Assembly: GCF_034424525.1 (NCBI RefSeq)
Contig: NZ_CP139979.1
Span: 3,063,001-3,127,000, forward strand
Direction of reading: 5' to 3'
Length of the DNA stretch: 64,000 nucleotides
Source of the DNA: Sphingobium yanoikuyae
Lineage (GTDB): Bacteria; Pseudomonadota; Alphaproteobacteria; Sphingomonadales; Sphingomonadaceae
Numbering within the stretch: the first letter of the stretch is position 1; each line of letters starts with the position of its first letter. Of the stretch, positions 25,091 through 33,696 are shown piece after piece. Below the pieces are notes generated by a model, which did no database searches, was not told where the DNA came from, and saw only the letters and a list, made by a program, of their open reading frames with translations. A program made the position numbers and the translations under genes.

Positions 25091-25795
25091 ATGACCGCAA
25101 CCATCGCGCTGGTGGATGATGACAAGAATATCCTGACGTCGGTGTCGATCGCGCTGCAGACCGAAGGGTTCGTCACGCGCATCTACACCGACCCGGAAGC
25201 CGCGCTGAAGGCGCTGACCGACAATCCGGCCGATCTGGGCGTGTTCGACATCAAGATGCCGCAGATGGACGGGCTGGAACTGCTGCGCCGTCTGCGCGAA
25301 AAGAGCCAGATGCCGGTCATCTTCCTCACCTCCAAGGCGGACGAGCTGGACGAGGCGCTGGGTCTGGCCATGGGCGCGGACGATTATATCTCCAAGCCCT
25401 TCTCGCAGCGACTGCTGATCGCGCGCATCCGCGCCATCCTGCGCCGCGCGGAGATCAGCCGCACGCCCGAAGCCGCCGACGAGCCGCCATCCGATCCGAT
25501 CGTGCGCGGCCGGCTGGAGATGGACCCGCCCCGCCACCGGGTGAAATGGGACGGCAAGGATGTGACGCTGACCGTCACGGAATTCCTGATCCTGGAAACC
25601 CTCGCTGCACGGCCCGGCGTGGTGAAGAACCGCAACCAGCTCATGGACGCCGCCTATCAGGACGACGTCTATGTCGACGACCGCACGATCGACAGCCATA
25701 TCAAGCGGCTGCGTCGCAAATTCCGAGAGGTAGACCCTGACTTCAACGCAATCGACACGCTCTATGGCGCCGGATACCGCTTCTCCGAAGAATGA
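25091..25795 (+). CDS. chvI: Response regulator ChvI (OmpR family)
   Basis: The 234-residue regulator has a receiver domain ([17 protein letters not shown]; phospho-Asp in [12 protein letters not shown]; Lys in ISKPFS) and a winged-helix C-terminal domain ([44 protein letters not shown]). ChvI controls envelope, acid-stress and carbon metabolism genes in alphaproteobacteria. The kinase gene chvG overlaps its end by 32 bases. The pckA-chvI-chvG-hprK order supports the assignment over other OmpR-type regulators. Confidence 0.93.
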   Translation: MTATIALVDDDKNILTSVSIALQTEGFVTRIYTDPEAALKALTDNPADLGVFDIKMPQMDGLELLRRLREKSQMPVIFLTSKADELDEALGLAMGADDYISKPFSQRLLIARIRAILRRAEISRTPEAADEPPSDPIVRGRLEMDPPRHRVKWDGKDVTLTVTEFLILETLAARPGVVKNRNQLMDAAYQDDVYVDDRTIDSHIKRLRRKFREVDPDFNAIDTLYGAGYRFSEE

Positions 25796-27359
25796 GGACG
25801 CGCCGCTCGCGGTGCGCTGGTCGGGGCGATTGAGCCTCACCCCGCGCATCCTGGCGGTCAATGTCTTCGCGCTCGCCCTGCTGGCGGGCGGCTTCTTCTA
25901 TCTGGACAGCTATCGCACGCGGATCGTCGACGATCGGCTGGAACAGTCGGCGCGCGAGCTGAAGCTGCTCGCCATTGGCCTGGAAAACGCGCCTGCCGAC
26001 CGGCAGAATGCGCTGATCGCCGCCTATGCGCGCCAGACCGGCGACCGGGTGCGCCGCTATGACGCGGCCGGCAATCTGATGGCCGACAGCTTCGCCATGG
26101 ATGCGCCGCGCTATCGGCTGCGCCTGCCCTCGGAAGAGGAATGGCAGCGCCATGTCGCCCGCTTCCTCGACAAGGCGGTCGACCGCGTCGTCTCCGCCGA
26201 TCGCCCGCCCAATTTCGAGGAACCCGCCGTCGATCGCGCCAGCGCCTGGCCCGAACTGGTGCTGGCCGCCAAGACGCGCCAGCCCCAGGCGATGAACCGC
26301 TATGCGCCCGACCGCACCTTCATGATCTCGGCCGCCGTCGCGGTGCGCGACGGCTCGGGCCTGCTCGCGACCGAAAATGCGCGCGATATCACCCGCATCG
26401 TCCGCGCCGAACGGCTGCGTCTGGGCATCGTGCTGGCCGCCGCCGTCCTCGCCTCCGTGCTGCTGTCGCTGTTCCTCGCCCGCACAATCGTCCAGCCGCT
26501 CCAGCGTCTGGCCCGTGCCGCCGTGCGCGTTCGCCTCGGCCGCGCGCGGGAGGTCACCGTGCCCCGCCTGCCCGAGCGGCGCGACGAGATCGGCATGCTC
26601 GCCCGCGCCCTGTCGGACATGAGCCATGCGCTGCGCCAGCGGATCGACGCGACCGACGCCTTCGCCGCCGACGTCAGCCATGAACTCAAGAACCCGATCG
26701 CCTCGCTCCGTTCCGCGCTCGATTCGCTCGAACGGGTGGACCGGCCGGACCTGCGCGATCAGTTGATGGCGATCGCGCAGGATGATGTCCGCCGGCTCGA
26801 CCGGCTCGTCACCGACATTGCCGAAGCCTCCCGCATCGACGCCCAATTGTCCCGCACCCGGTTCGAGCCGATCGACCTTGGCCTGCTGATCGAGCGCATG
26901 GTGCTGGCGCGCGAGGCACGCGGCGTGCCGCGCGGCATCCGCCTCGCCTTCGCCCGCCCACGCAAGGAAGTCGCCGTCGTTCTGGGCGAGGAACAGCGGA
27001 TCGTGCGCGTGCTCGACAATCTGATCGACAATGCCATTTCCTTCTCGCCCGACGACGGGCTGGTCCAGATCATCGCCACCGTCGCCGACAATGAAGTGCT
27101 GGTCAGCGTCGAGGATGAAGGCCCCGGCGTGCCGGAGGGCGAGCGCGAGCATGTCTTCCGCCGTTTCCACAGCGTCCGCCCGGAAGGCGAGGCGTTCGGC
27201 AAGCATTCGGGTCTCGGCCTCGCCATCGCCCGCTCGATCGTCGAGGGGCATCAGGGCAAGATCAGCATCGCCGACCGCGAGGACAGGCTGAGCGGCGCCC
27301 GCTTCATCGTCCGCCTGCCCATGGCCGTGGAACGCGACCCCGGCATAATGTCCGAATGA
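25764..27359 (+). CDS. chvG: Sensor histidine kinase ChvG
   Basis: The 531-residue kinase has two membrane helices (about 32-50 and 212-236) flanking a periplasmic domain of about 160 residues, a HAMP linker, an H-box ([14 protein letters not shown]), an N-box ([12 protein letters not shown]), and G-boxes [11 protein letters not shown] and [13 protein letters not shown]. The periplasmic domain is the site bound by the ExoR inhibitor in rhizobia; no exoR gene is visible here. Its start lies inside chvI, giving tight coupling. It phosphorylates ChvI. Confidence 0.93.
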   Translation: MAPDTASPKNEDAPLAVRWSGRLSLTPRILAVNVFALALLAGGFFYLDSYRTRIVDDRLEQSARELKLLAIGLENAPADRQNALIAAYARQTGDRVRRYDAAGNLMADSFAMDAPRYRLRLPSEEEWQRHVARFLDKAVDRVVSADRPPNFEEPAVDRASAWPELVLAAKTRQPQAMNRYAPDRTFMISAAVAVRDGSGLLATENARDITRIVRAERLRLGIVLAAAVLASVLLSLFLARTIVQPLQRLARAAVRVRLGRAREVTVPRLPERRDEIGMLARALSDMSHALRQRIDATDAFAADVSHELKNPIASLRSALDSLERVDRPDLRDQLMAIAQDDVRRLDRLVTDIAEASRIDAQLSRTRFEPIDLGLLIERMVLAREARGVPRGIRLAFARPRKEVAVVLGEEQRIVRVLDNLIDNAISFSPDDGLVQIIATVADNEVLVSVEDEGPGVPEGEREHVFRRFHSVRPEGEAFGKHSGLGLAIARSIVEGHQGKISIADREDRLSGARFIVRLPMAVERDPGIMSE

Positions 27360-27476
27360 AAGCAATAAGCTGTTCATTCCTGCTGGCCACAATGTGCCGC
27401 TGCGATGTCGCGTGAATCGACGCAATTCGATTTCCAACGCGGCGAACTGGGGCTAGAAGCAGGAAGGCAGGGGAAC

Positions 27477-27911
27477 ATGGTGCGGGCACTTTCATCAGAG
27501 ACGCTTCACGCAACGACCGTCGCGATCGAGGGACGCTCGGTGCTGCTCTATGGCGCCAGCGGCATGGGTAAGTCCGACCTCGCCCTGCGCCTGATCGATC
27601 GCGGTGCGACGCTGGTTTCCGACGATTATACCCTGCTCAAGCGGGTCGACGGCCGGCTGATCGCCACCGCCCCCGAAACCATCAGCGGCAAGATGGAAGT
27701 GCGCGGCATCGGCATCGTGCCCGTGCCCCATGTCGGTGATTCGCCGGTCGCGCTGATCGTCGATCTGGCCGAAACGGTCGAACGCATGCCGATGCACGCT
27801 GCCACCCGTACCATCGCCGGGGTCGAAATTCCGCTGGTCGCCGTCGTCGCGCATGAGGCGTCCGCCCCGATCAAGGTCGAACTCGCGCTCAAGGCCCTGG
27901 GCAAGACATGA
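27477..27911 (+). CDS. hprK: Short HPr kinase/phosphorylase (C-terminal domain only)
   Basis: The 144-residue protein keeps the catalytic domain of HPr kinase: Walker A GASGMGKSDLALRL near residue 25, LVSDDYTLL and the K/P-type signature MEVRGIGIVPVPHV near 77. It lacks the N-terminal domain of the roughly 310-residue Firmicute enzyme, as is usual for alphaproteobacteria. It phosphorylates HPr on a serine, linking PTS state to ChvGI. It overlaps rapZ by four bases (ATGA), and the HPr and EIIA genes follow. Confidence 0.93.
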   Translation: MVRALSSETLHATTVAIEGRSVLLYGASGMGKSDLALRLIDRGATLVSDDYTLLKRVDGRLIATAPETISGKMEVRGIGIVPVPHVGDSPVALIVDLAETVERMPMHAATRTIAGVEIPLVAVVAHEASAPIKVELALKALGKT

Positions 27912-28846
27912 GCGATAGCGCGCCCAAGACCATCCTGCTCGTCTCCGGCCTGTCGGGCGCCGGCAAGACCACGGCGCTCAAGACGCTGGAGGATATGGGC
28001 TGGGAAGTGGTGGACAATCTGCCGCTGGTGCTGCTCGATCGCCTGCTCGACACGCCCCTGCCCGCCGGTCATGGCGGCGAGGATGACCGGCCGCTGGCGC
28101 TCGGCATCGACGCACGCACCCGCGGCTTCGACGCCAATGCCATCGTCCAACGGATCAAGGCGCTGCGCGAACGCCATGGCCATGATATCGAGACATTGTT
28201 CCTCGACTGCTCGGGCGCCGAGCTGGAACGCCGCTACGCCGAAACCCGCCGCCGCCACCCGCTGGCGCAGGATCGCCCGGCCGCCGACGGCATCGCCCGC
28301 GAACGCGAACTGACCGAACCGCTGCGCCGCTGGTCGGCCCAGCTGATCGACACCACCAGCCTGTCGACCAATGCGCTGCAGCAGGAAATGCGCGCCCGCT
28401 TCGCCCGCGAACAGCTCTCCGACCCGGTGCTGACCATCCTCTCCTTCGGCTATTCGCGCGGCGTGCCGCGCAATGTCGACCTGATGTTCGACATGCGCTT
28501 CCTGCGTAACCCCTTCTGGGACGAGGATTTGCGTCCCAAGACTGGCCTCGACGCCGATGTCGCCGCCTATATCCAGGCCGACCCGGCCTATCAGGAGGCG
28601 CTGGGCAAGATCCAGGATCTGCTGACGACCCTGCTGCCGCGCTACGCCGAGGCCGGCAAAACCTATATTACCGTGGCTTTCGGCTGCACCGGCGGGCGCC
28701 ATCGCTCGGTCCATGTCGCCGAACATGTCGCTAGATACTTGCAAGATGCGGGCTTTTCGCCCACCGTCTCGCACCGCAATATGGAATCAGCGCCCCAGGA
28801 CAGTCTGGAGAAGCGCAGACCGGGAGGCCCGAAAGCAATATCATGA
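27908..28846 (+). CDS. rapZ: RNase adapter protein RapZ
   Basis: The 312-residue protein has an N-terminal P-loop domain (LVSGLSGAGKTTALKTLEDMG, VDNLP) and the RapZ C-terminal domain (SFGYSRGVPRNVDLMFDMRFLRNPFW, FGCTGGRHRSVHVAEHVA). In E. coli it senses glucosamine-6-phosphate and directs RNase E to a small RNA; in alphaproteobacteria its RNA target is unclear. The location inside the hprK-PTS cluster is typical. It overlaps hprK and precedes the EIIA gene by 22 bases. Confidence 0.95.
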   Translation: MSDSAPKTILLVSGLSGAGKTTALKTLEDMGWEVVDNLPLVLLDRLLDTPLPAGHGGEDDRPLALGIDARTRGFDANAIVQRIKALRERHGHDIETLFLDCSGAELERRYAETRRRHPLAQDRPAADGIARERELTEPLRRWSAQLIDTTSLSTNALQQEMRARFAREQLSDPVLTILSFGYSRGVPRNVDLMFDMRFLRNPFWDEDLRPKTGLDADVAAYIQADPAYQEALGKIQDLLTTLLPRYAEAGKTYITVAFGCTGGRHRSVHVAEHVARYLQDAGFSPTVSHRNMESAPQDSLEKRRPGGPKAIS

Positions 28847-28868
28847 CAAAGGTGGGCCGCGGAAGCAG

Positions 28869-29273
28869 ATGATCGGACTCGTACTCGTCACCCATGGGTC
28901 GCTTGCGACGGAATTCGTCGTGGCCATGGAACATGTCGTGGGACCGCAACAGCAGATCGAAACGATCTGCATCGGGCCGGAAGATGACATGGAATTGCGC
29001 CGCGCGGACATCGCGGCGGCGGTCGCGCGCGTCAATGACGGCGCCGGCGTCATCCTGCTGACCGACCTGTTCGGCGGCACCCCGTCCAACCTCGCCATCT
29101 CGCTGCTCAAGGCCGGCGAGATCGAGGTGATCGCGGGCATCAACCTGCCCATGCTCATCCGCCTGGAAAGCGCCCGCAAGGTGATGGACGTGCGCGCCGC
29201 CGTCGCCGCTGCCCGCGAAGCAGGCCAGAAATATATCAGCGTCGCATCGGAATTGCTGGGCAGCACCTCATGA
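28869..29273 (+). CDS. PTS system EIIA component, mannose type
   Basis: The 134-residue domain protein has the phospho-acceptor His9 (LVTHGSLA) and the DLFGGTPSNLA motif. It belongs to the free-standing EIIA-Man group of the alphaproteobacterial regulatory PTS, in which phosphate passes from EI to HPr to EIIA without sugar transport. It overlaps the HPr gene by four bases. No EI gene lies in the window. A signalling role toward metabolism and ChvGI is inferred from context. Confidence 0.93.
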   Translation: MIGLVLVTHGSLATEFVVAMEHVVGPQQQIETICIGPEDDMELRRADIAAAVARVNDGAGVILLTDLFGGTPSNLAISLLKAGEIEVIAGINLPMLIRLESARKVMDVRAAVAAAREAGQKYISVASELLGSTS

Positions 29274-29542
29274 ATGATATCAGCCGGGAAGTCAGGATCA
29301 GCAACAAGCGCGGCCTCCACGCCCGCGCCAGCGCGAAATTCGTGACCCTGGCCAGCGGCCTGCCCGCCCAGATCACCGTCAGCAAGGATGGCAGCGAAGT
29401 CACCGGCACATCGATCATGGGCCTGATGATGCTCGGCGCCGCCATGGGCGACAGCATCACCATCAGCGCTGCCGGCCCCGACGCGCATGACAGCCTGCAC
29501 CAGCTCGTCGCCCTGGTCGAAGACAAGTTCGGCGAGGAATAG
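29270..29542 (+). CDS. ptsH: Phosphocarrier protein HPr
   Basis: The 90-residue protein has the active-site His in RGLHARASAKFV (near residue 17) and the regulatory serine segment TSIMGLMMLGA (near 46-55) that HPr kinase recognises. It accepts phosphate from EI and passes it to EIIA. Its start overlaps the EIIA stop (ATGA), making it the last gene of the hprK-rapZ-EIIA-ptsH operon. Confidence 0.95.
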   Translation: MNDISREVRISNKRGLHARASAKFVTLASGLPAQITVSKDGSEVTGTSIMGLMMLGAAMGDSITISAAGPDAHDSLHQLVALVEDKFGEE

Positions 29543-29679
29543 GCGCGACCAGCGGCCGCGTTGCCGCGACGGGTTCCCATCCCGACATTGACGTCACGGC
29601 CCCGCCGCCCCATCTTGCGACATAGGGCGACCGCTGATCGGGAGGCAGCATTCGCCACCGGTTCAAGTGGATAGGCGCC

Positions 29680-30675
29680 ATGCTCGACACGAAATTGAAC
29701 GACGAAGCCGCCCGCCTGGCCGCGCTCGGGCGCTATGAAATTCTCGACACCCCGCCCGAGCCCGCCTTTGATCGCATCACCCAGCTTGTCCGGTCGATCC
29801 TGGGCGTGCCGATGTCGGTCGTGTCGCTGATCGATGGCGATCGCCAATGGTTCAAGTCGCGCACCGGCATCGACGCGACCGAAACCCCGCGCGACATCGC
29901 CTTTTGCAACCACACCATCCGCGACCGCGTGCCGATGGTCGTCCCCGATGCCTGTTCCGACCAGCGGTTCAGCAGCAATCCGCTGGTCACCGGCGATCCC
30001 AACATCCGCAGCTATGCCGGCGTCCCGCTGGCGACGCCCGACGGCTATAATGTCGGCACCCTCTGCGCGATCGATACCGTGCCGCGCGAATTTGATCCCG
30101 GCCAGATCGCCATCCTCGAAAATCTCGGCGCGCTGGTGGTGGAGCAACTGGAACTGCGCCGCATCGCCGAGCGCGACCATCTGAGCGGCGCCCTCACCCG
30201 CCGCGCCTTCGTGGCGGAAATGGACAAGCATATCGCCCTCTTCCGCCGCTATGCGCGTCCGGCCAGCCTGTTGCTGTTCGACATCGATCATTTCAAGCGA
30301 GTCAATGACACCCATGGCCACCCCGCCGGCGATGTCGTGATCCGCGAGGTCGCCGCCTGTTGCGACCGGACCAAGCGCCCGAACGACATATTGGGCCGGC
30401 TTGGTGGGGAAGAGTTCGGCGTGCTGCTCCCCGAAAGCAACGCAGCGCAGGCCGGGGCTGCCGCCCAGCGTTTCTGCGATGCCATCGCCGCACTGGAAAT
30501 CGCCCATATCCCGCCGCTGCGCGTCACCGCCAGCTTCGGCATTGCCGAGATCGGGCCCGACCGGATCAGCAGCGACGCCTGGCTCGCCGCCGCCGACATC
30601 GCCCTCTACGCGGCCAAGCATGGCGGCCGCAATCGCGTGGCCATCGCGAAAACGGACGCCGCCCAGCCCGACTGA
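29680..30675 (+). CDS. Diguanylate cyclase with GAF domain
   Basis: The 331-residue protein has an N-terminal GAF domain (about 26-160, FDRITQLVRSILGVPMSVVSLID, FCNHTI) and a GGDEF domain (about 165-325). The active-site motif is GGEEF at 242-246 and is intact. An inhibitory RxxD site (R233-D236) lies exactly five residues upstream, so c-di-GMP feedback is expected. There are no membrane helices, so it is a cytosolic sensor of an unknown ligand. It is a single gene, 138 bases after ptsH. Confidence 0.94.
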   Translation: MLDTKLNDEAARLAALGRYEILDTPPEPAFDRITQLVRSILGVPMSVVSLIDGDRQWFKSRTGIDATETPRDIAFCNHTIRDRVPMVVPDACSDQRFSSNPLVTGDPNIRSYAGVPLATPDGYNVGTLCAIDTVPREFDPGQIAILENLGALVVEQLELRRIAERDHLSGALTRRAFVAEMDKHIALFRRYARPASLLLFDIDHFKRVNDTHGHPAGDVVIREVAACCDRTKRPNDILGRLGGEEFGVLLPESNAAQAGAAAQRFCDAIAALEIAHIPPLRVTASFGIAEIGPDRISSDAWLAAADIALYAAKHGGRNRVAIAKTDAAQPD

Positions 30676-30763
30676 CACCGAAAGACTGTCCTTTTCTCCA
30701 TTCCCTCGATAGAGAGGCCGCTTCGTCCGCACTGGTCGCGGACCAGAAGGCAGGACGCAGAAC

Positions 30764-31561
30764 GTGGCACGCGAAATCACCGGTTTTTCCAATCCGCTGG
30801 TCAAGCGCGTGCGCTCGCTGCGGGAAAAGAAATATCGCAAGGCCGAAGGGCTGTTCCTGGCCGAAGGGCTGCGCATCCTGACCGAAGCGCGCGAGGAAGG
30901 CGTGCTGCCCGAAATGCTCTTCCATGCCGGCTCCACCCACCCGCTCGCGCTCGACCTGATCGACGCGATCGAGGCGGACGGCGGCGACGTGATCGAAACC
31001 ACGCCCGACATCCTGTCCAAGATCAGCGGCAAGGATAATGCCCAGGCCGTGGTCGGCGTCTATCGCGACCGGCTGACTCCGCTGGAAAAGCTCGATCGCA
31101 ACACCGCCGACATCTGGATCGTCGCCCAGTCGCTGCGCGATCCCGGCAATCTCGGCACCATATTGCGCACCGGCGACGCGGTCGGTGCCGGCGGCCTCAT
31201 CCTGATCGACGATTGCGTCGATCCCTTCTCGGTCGAATCGGTGCGTGCCAGCATGGGCGCCCTGTTCACCCAGTCGATCACCCAGGCACGCTGGGGCGAA
31301 TTCATGCACTGGCTGCGCCAGGGGCCGGGCGAACTGATCGGCACCAGCCTGAAAGCGACCCAGGATTATCAGGAACCCAATTATCAGAGCCCCAGCTTCC
31401 TGCTGGTCGGCAATGAGGCGCAGGGCCTGCCCGAAAGCTATGAGGCCGAATGCGACCAGCTGGTGAAGATGCCGATGCTGGGCAAGGCCGACAGCCTCAA
31501 CGCCGCGGTCGCGACGGCGGTCATGGCCTATGAGCTGCTGAACCAGAAACGACGGAAATAG
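30764..31561 (+). CDS. TrmH/SpoU family RNA 2'-O-methyltransferase
   Basis: The 265-residue protein has an N-terminal substrate-binding domain (NPLVKRVRSLREKKYRKAE) and a knotted SpoU methyltransferase domain with motif 1 AQSLRDPGNLGTILRTGDAVG, motif 2 LVGNEAQGLP and motif 3 PMLGKADSLNAAVA. It methylates ribose 2'-OH in rRNA or tRNA using S-adenosylmethionine; the target nucleotide is not determined. Translation starts at a GTG (30764). Confidence 0.92.
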   Translation: MAREITGFSNPLVKRVRSLREKKYRKAEGLFLAEGLRILTEAREEGVLPEMLFHAGSTHPLALDLIDAIEADGGDVIETTPDILSKISGKDNAQAVVGVYRDRLTPLEKLDRNTADIWIVAQSLRDPGNLGTILRTGDAVGAGGLILIDDCVDPFSVESVRASMGALFTQSITQARWGEFMHWLRQGPGELIGTSLKATQDYQEPNYQSPSFLLVGNEAQGLPESYEAECDQLVKMPMLGKADSLNAAVATAVMAYELLNQKRRK

Positions 31562-31575
31562 AGGCGAATGTCATC

Positions 31576-31806
31576 ATCCTCCCCTGCAAGGGGAGGTGGC
31601 AGGGCGAAGCCCTGACGGAGGGGTGTCGCCCTATCGCGCGCGGCACCACCCCTCCACCATTTGCTAGAGCATTCTGCGAGTCGTCGGCTGGAACAGCCGA
31701 CGACTCGCAGAATGCGGCAAACAAAAGGAAATTAGAGCATCCTCCGATTCAACCTAATTGGAGGATGCTCTAGGCAAATGGTCCCCCTCCCCTTGCAGGG
31801 GAGGAT
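31576..31806. repeat. Palindromic element, copy 2, interrupted by a nested element
   Basis: The ends (ATCCTCCCCTGCAAGGGGAG and inverted CCTCCCCTTGCAGGGGAGGAT) and the GGAGGGGTGTC / CACCCCTCC middle match the 117-bp element at 21556. This copy is longer because its central ACCATTTGC/GCAAATGGT hairpin is split by the insertion at 31665-31773. It is non-coding and fills the gap before the MHS transporter gene. Confidence 0.78.
31665..31773. repeat. Nested 109-bp element made of two hairpins
   Basis: The element starts with TAGAGCATTC and ends with GATGCTCTAG. It holds one hairpin with arms GCATTCTGCGAGTCGTCGGC (31669-31715) and another with arms AGAGCATCCTCC...GGAGGATGCTCT (31734-31771). The phrase CTCGCAGAATGCGGCAA also occurs, with one base changed, at 58342-58357. 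It looks like a MITE-type insertion. Confidence 0.7.
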
Positions 31807-31839
31807 GGCGGCGCGAAGGGATTGAGAAGGATGGGGGCT

Positions 31840-33111
31840 ATGACACAGACGAGCGGCATGGGCGCAATGTGGCTGCACAAGCGGGTGCTGGCAGCGAGCC
31901 TCATCGGCACGGCGGTCGAATTTTACGACTTCTACATCTATGCCACCGCCGCCAGCCTGATCTTCCCCTCGCTCTTCTTCCCGGCCTCCTCGCCCTCGGC
32001 GCAGTTGATGGCTTCCTATGGCAGCCTCGCTCTCGCCTTCCTCGCCCGACCGCTCGGCGCCGCCGTATTCGGCCATTATGGCGACCGCATCGGGCGCAAG
32101 GCGACGCTCGTCACCTCGCTGATGCTGATGGGCGGCTGCACATTGCTGATCGGCTTCCTGCCGACCTATCTCATGATCGGCTTCTGGGCGCCGCTGATCC
32201 TGTGCGTGCTGCGCTTCGGCCAGGGCTTTGGCCTGGGCGGCGAATGGGGCGGCGCGGCGCTGCTGGCGGTCGAGAATGCGCCTGAGGGCTGGCGCGCCCG
32301 CTTCGGCATGTTCCCGCAACTGGGCGCCCCGGTCGGCTTCATCGCCGCCAACGGCCTGTTCCTGCTGCTCGGCGCCTTCCTGACCGATGCGGAATTCTTC
32401 GCCTGGGGCTGGCGCCTGCCGTTCCTGGGCAGTTCGGTCCTCGTGATCCTGGGCCTCTGGGTCCGCCTCAAGCTCACCGAGACGCCCGAATTTGCCGCGG
32501 CGCAGCAGGAAGCACCGCCACCCGCCGTGCCGCTTGCCACCCTGCTCTCGACCCATCTGGGCGCGGCCATCGCCGGCACCTTCGCCTGCGCCGCCTGCTT
32601 CGCCGTCTATTATATCGCCACCGCCTTTGCGCTGGGCTATGGCACCACCGCGCTCAAGATCGACCGGGAAATCTTCCTCGCTATCCAGCTTGGCGCCATC
32701 ATGTTCATGGCGCTCAGCATCGTGATCGCCGGCTGGTGGTCGGACAGGAGCAGCCCTACCCGCGTCCTCGCCTGGGGCTGTGCCGGCACGCTGGTCATGG
32801 GTATCGTCTTCGGCCCGCTGATCGGCACCGCCGCGCTGCTGCCGATCTTCGTCGCGCTCAGCTTCGCCCTGTTCGTGATGGGCTTCATCTACGGCCCGCT
32901 CGGCGCCTATCTGCCCGCCCTCTTCCCGACCCAGCTGCGCTATACCGGGGCGTCCTTCGCCTTCAACCTGGGCGGCATATTGGGCGGCGCGCTGGCGCCG
33001 ATCGTCGCGACCTGGCTGATCGGCATGCAGGGCGTCGCGCTCGTCGGCCTCTATATGTCGGCCGCCGCGCTCATCAGCCTGGCTGGCCTGTGGTGGACCA
33101 GCCGCACCTGA
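31840..33111 (+). CDS. MHS-family MFS transporter (proton symporter)
   Basis: The 423-residue carrier has twelve predicted helices. It shows the metabolite:H+ symporter marks: IGTAVEFYDFYIYATAA in helix 1, the loop motif GHYGDRIGRKATLV, FGQGFGLGGEWGGAALLAVE in helix 4, and LPALFPTQLRYTGASFAFNLGGILGG in helix 10. Relatives import alpha-ketoglutarate, shikimate, proline/betaine or citrate; the substrate cannot be told. The ATG at 31840 follows AGAAGG; an ATG at 31831 is also possible. The gene is convergent with and almost touches the GNAT gene. Confidence 0.9.
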   Translation: MTQTSGMGAMWLHKRVLAASLIGTAVEFYDFYIYATAASLIFPSLFFPASSPSAQLMASYGSLALAFLARPLGAAVFGHYGDRIGRKATLVTSLMLMGGCTLLIGFLPTYLMIGFWAPLILCVLRFGQGFGLGGEWGGAALLAVENAPEGWRARFGMFPQLGAPVGFIAANGLFLLLGAFLTDAEFFAWGWRLPFLGSSVLVILGLWVRLKLTETPEFAAAQQEAPPPAVPLATLLSTHLGAAIAGTFACAACFAVYYIATAFALGYGTTALKIDREIFLAIQLGAIMFMALSIVIAGWWSDRSSPTRVLAWGCAGTLVMGIVFGPLIGTAALLPIFVALSFALFVMGFIYGPLGAYLPALFPTQLRYTGASFAFNLGGILGGALAPIVATWLIGMQGVALVGLYMSAAALISLAGLWWTSRT

Positions 33112-33112
33112 A

Positions 33113-33628
33113 TCAGATTGCCTTGCGCATCAGGATCATCGGCACGCCGCTATCCTCGAACGGGCGGACATCGATGAACCCGAAGCTGCGATAGAGCGGC
33201 ACGCCGGCCATCGTCGCCGACAATTCCAGCGCGGCAAAGCCCTCCTGCCGGGCGGCGGCCTCACACAGCGCCAGGATGGTCGTGCCGACCCCTTTGCGGA
33301 CATGGTCGGGATGGGTGTACATCGCCCGCACCTTCGCCGCCTCGGTCGCGGGATCGAGCATGCGGTCGTCGCGCCCGGCCGTGTGGTCGCCGCCATAGGC
33401 GGTCGCCCGGCGGCTCCATCCGCCACATCCGGCGATCGCGCCATCCGCCTCCACCACGAAATAGGTCCGGTCACCGATCAGCCGCCGGTCCAGCCCCATG
33501 AAGCCATGGCTGGCCTGCACCTGCGCAGCGGTCAGATAGGCCGACTGCAATTGCTCGATAGCCAGCGTCATCAGGGCGGACAAAGCGGGTTCGTCGGCGG
33601 CGGTCGCCAGGCGGTTGGTCAAGGACAT
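33113..33628 (-). CDS. GNAT family N-acetyltransferase
   Basis: The 171-residue protein has the GNAT fold, with the acetyl-CoA-binding motif A VRAMYTHPDHVRKGVGTTILALCE (about 99-122) and a C-terminal motif B region ATMAGVPLYRSFGF. The substrate is unknown. A strong GGAGGGG ribosome site precedes the ATG. Its start is close to the terminator of the TonB receptor gene transcribed from the same strand, so the gene probably has its own promoter. Confidence 0.9.
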   Translation of the reverse strand: MSLTNRLATAADEPALSALMTLAIEQLQSAYLTAAQVQASHGFMGLDRRLIGDRTYFVVEADGAIAGCGGWSRRATAYGGDHTAGRDDRMLDPATEAAKVRAMYTHPDHVRKGVGTTILALCEAAARQEGFAALELSATMAGVPLYRSFGFIDVRPFEDSGVPMILMRKAI

Positions 33629-33647
33629 GACCCCTCCTGCAACGAAA

Positions 33648-33675
33648 TCGGCCGGCCCCGCAAGGGACCGGCCGA
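33648..33675 (-). terminator. Terminator of the first TonB receptor gene
   Basis: TCGGCCGGCCCC and GGGACCGGCCGA form a strong stem around a GCAA loop, about 20 bases after the receptor stop. The T-tract is short (ATTTCG), so read-through into the GNAT gene is possible. Confidence 0.6.
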
Positions 33676-33696
33676 CCGGATCATGACGATGCGGGA

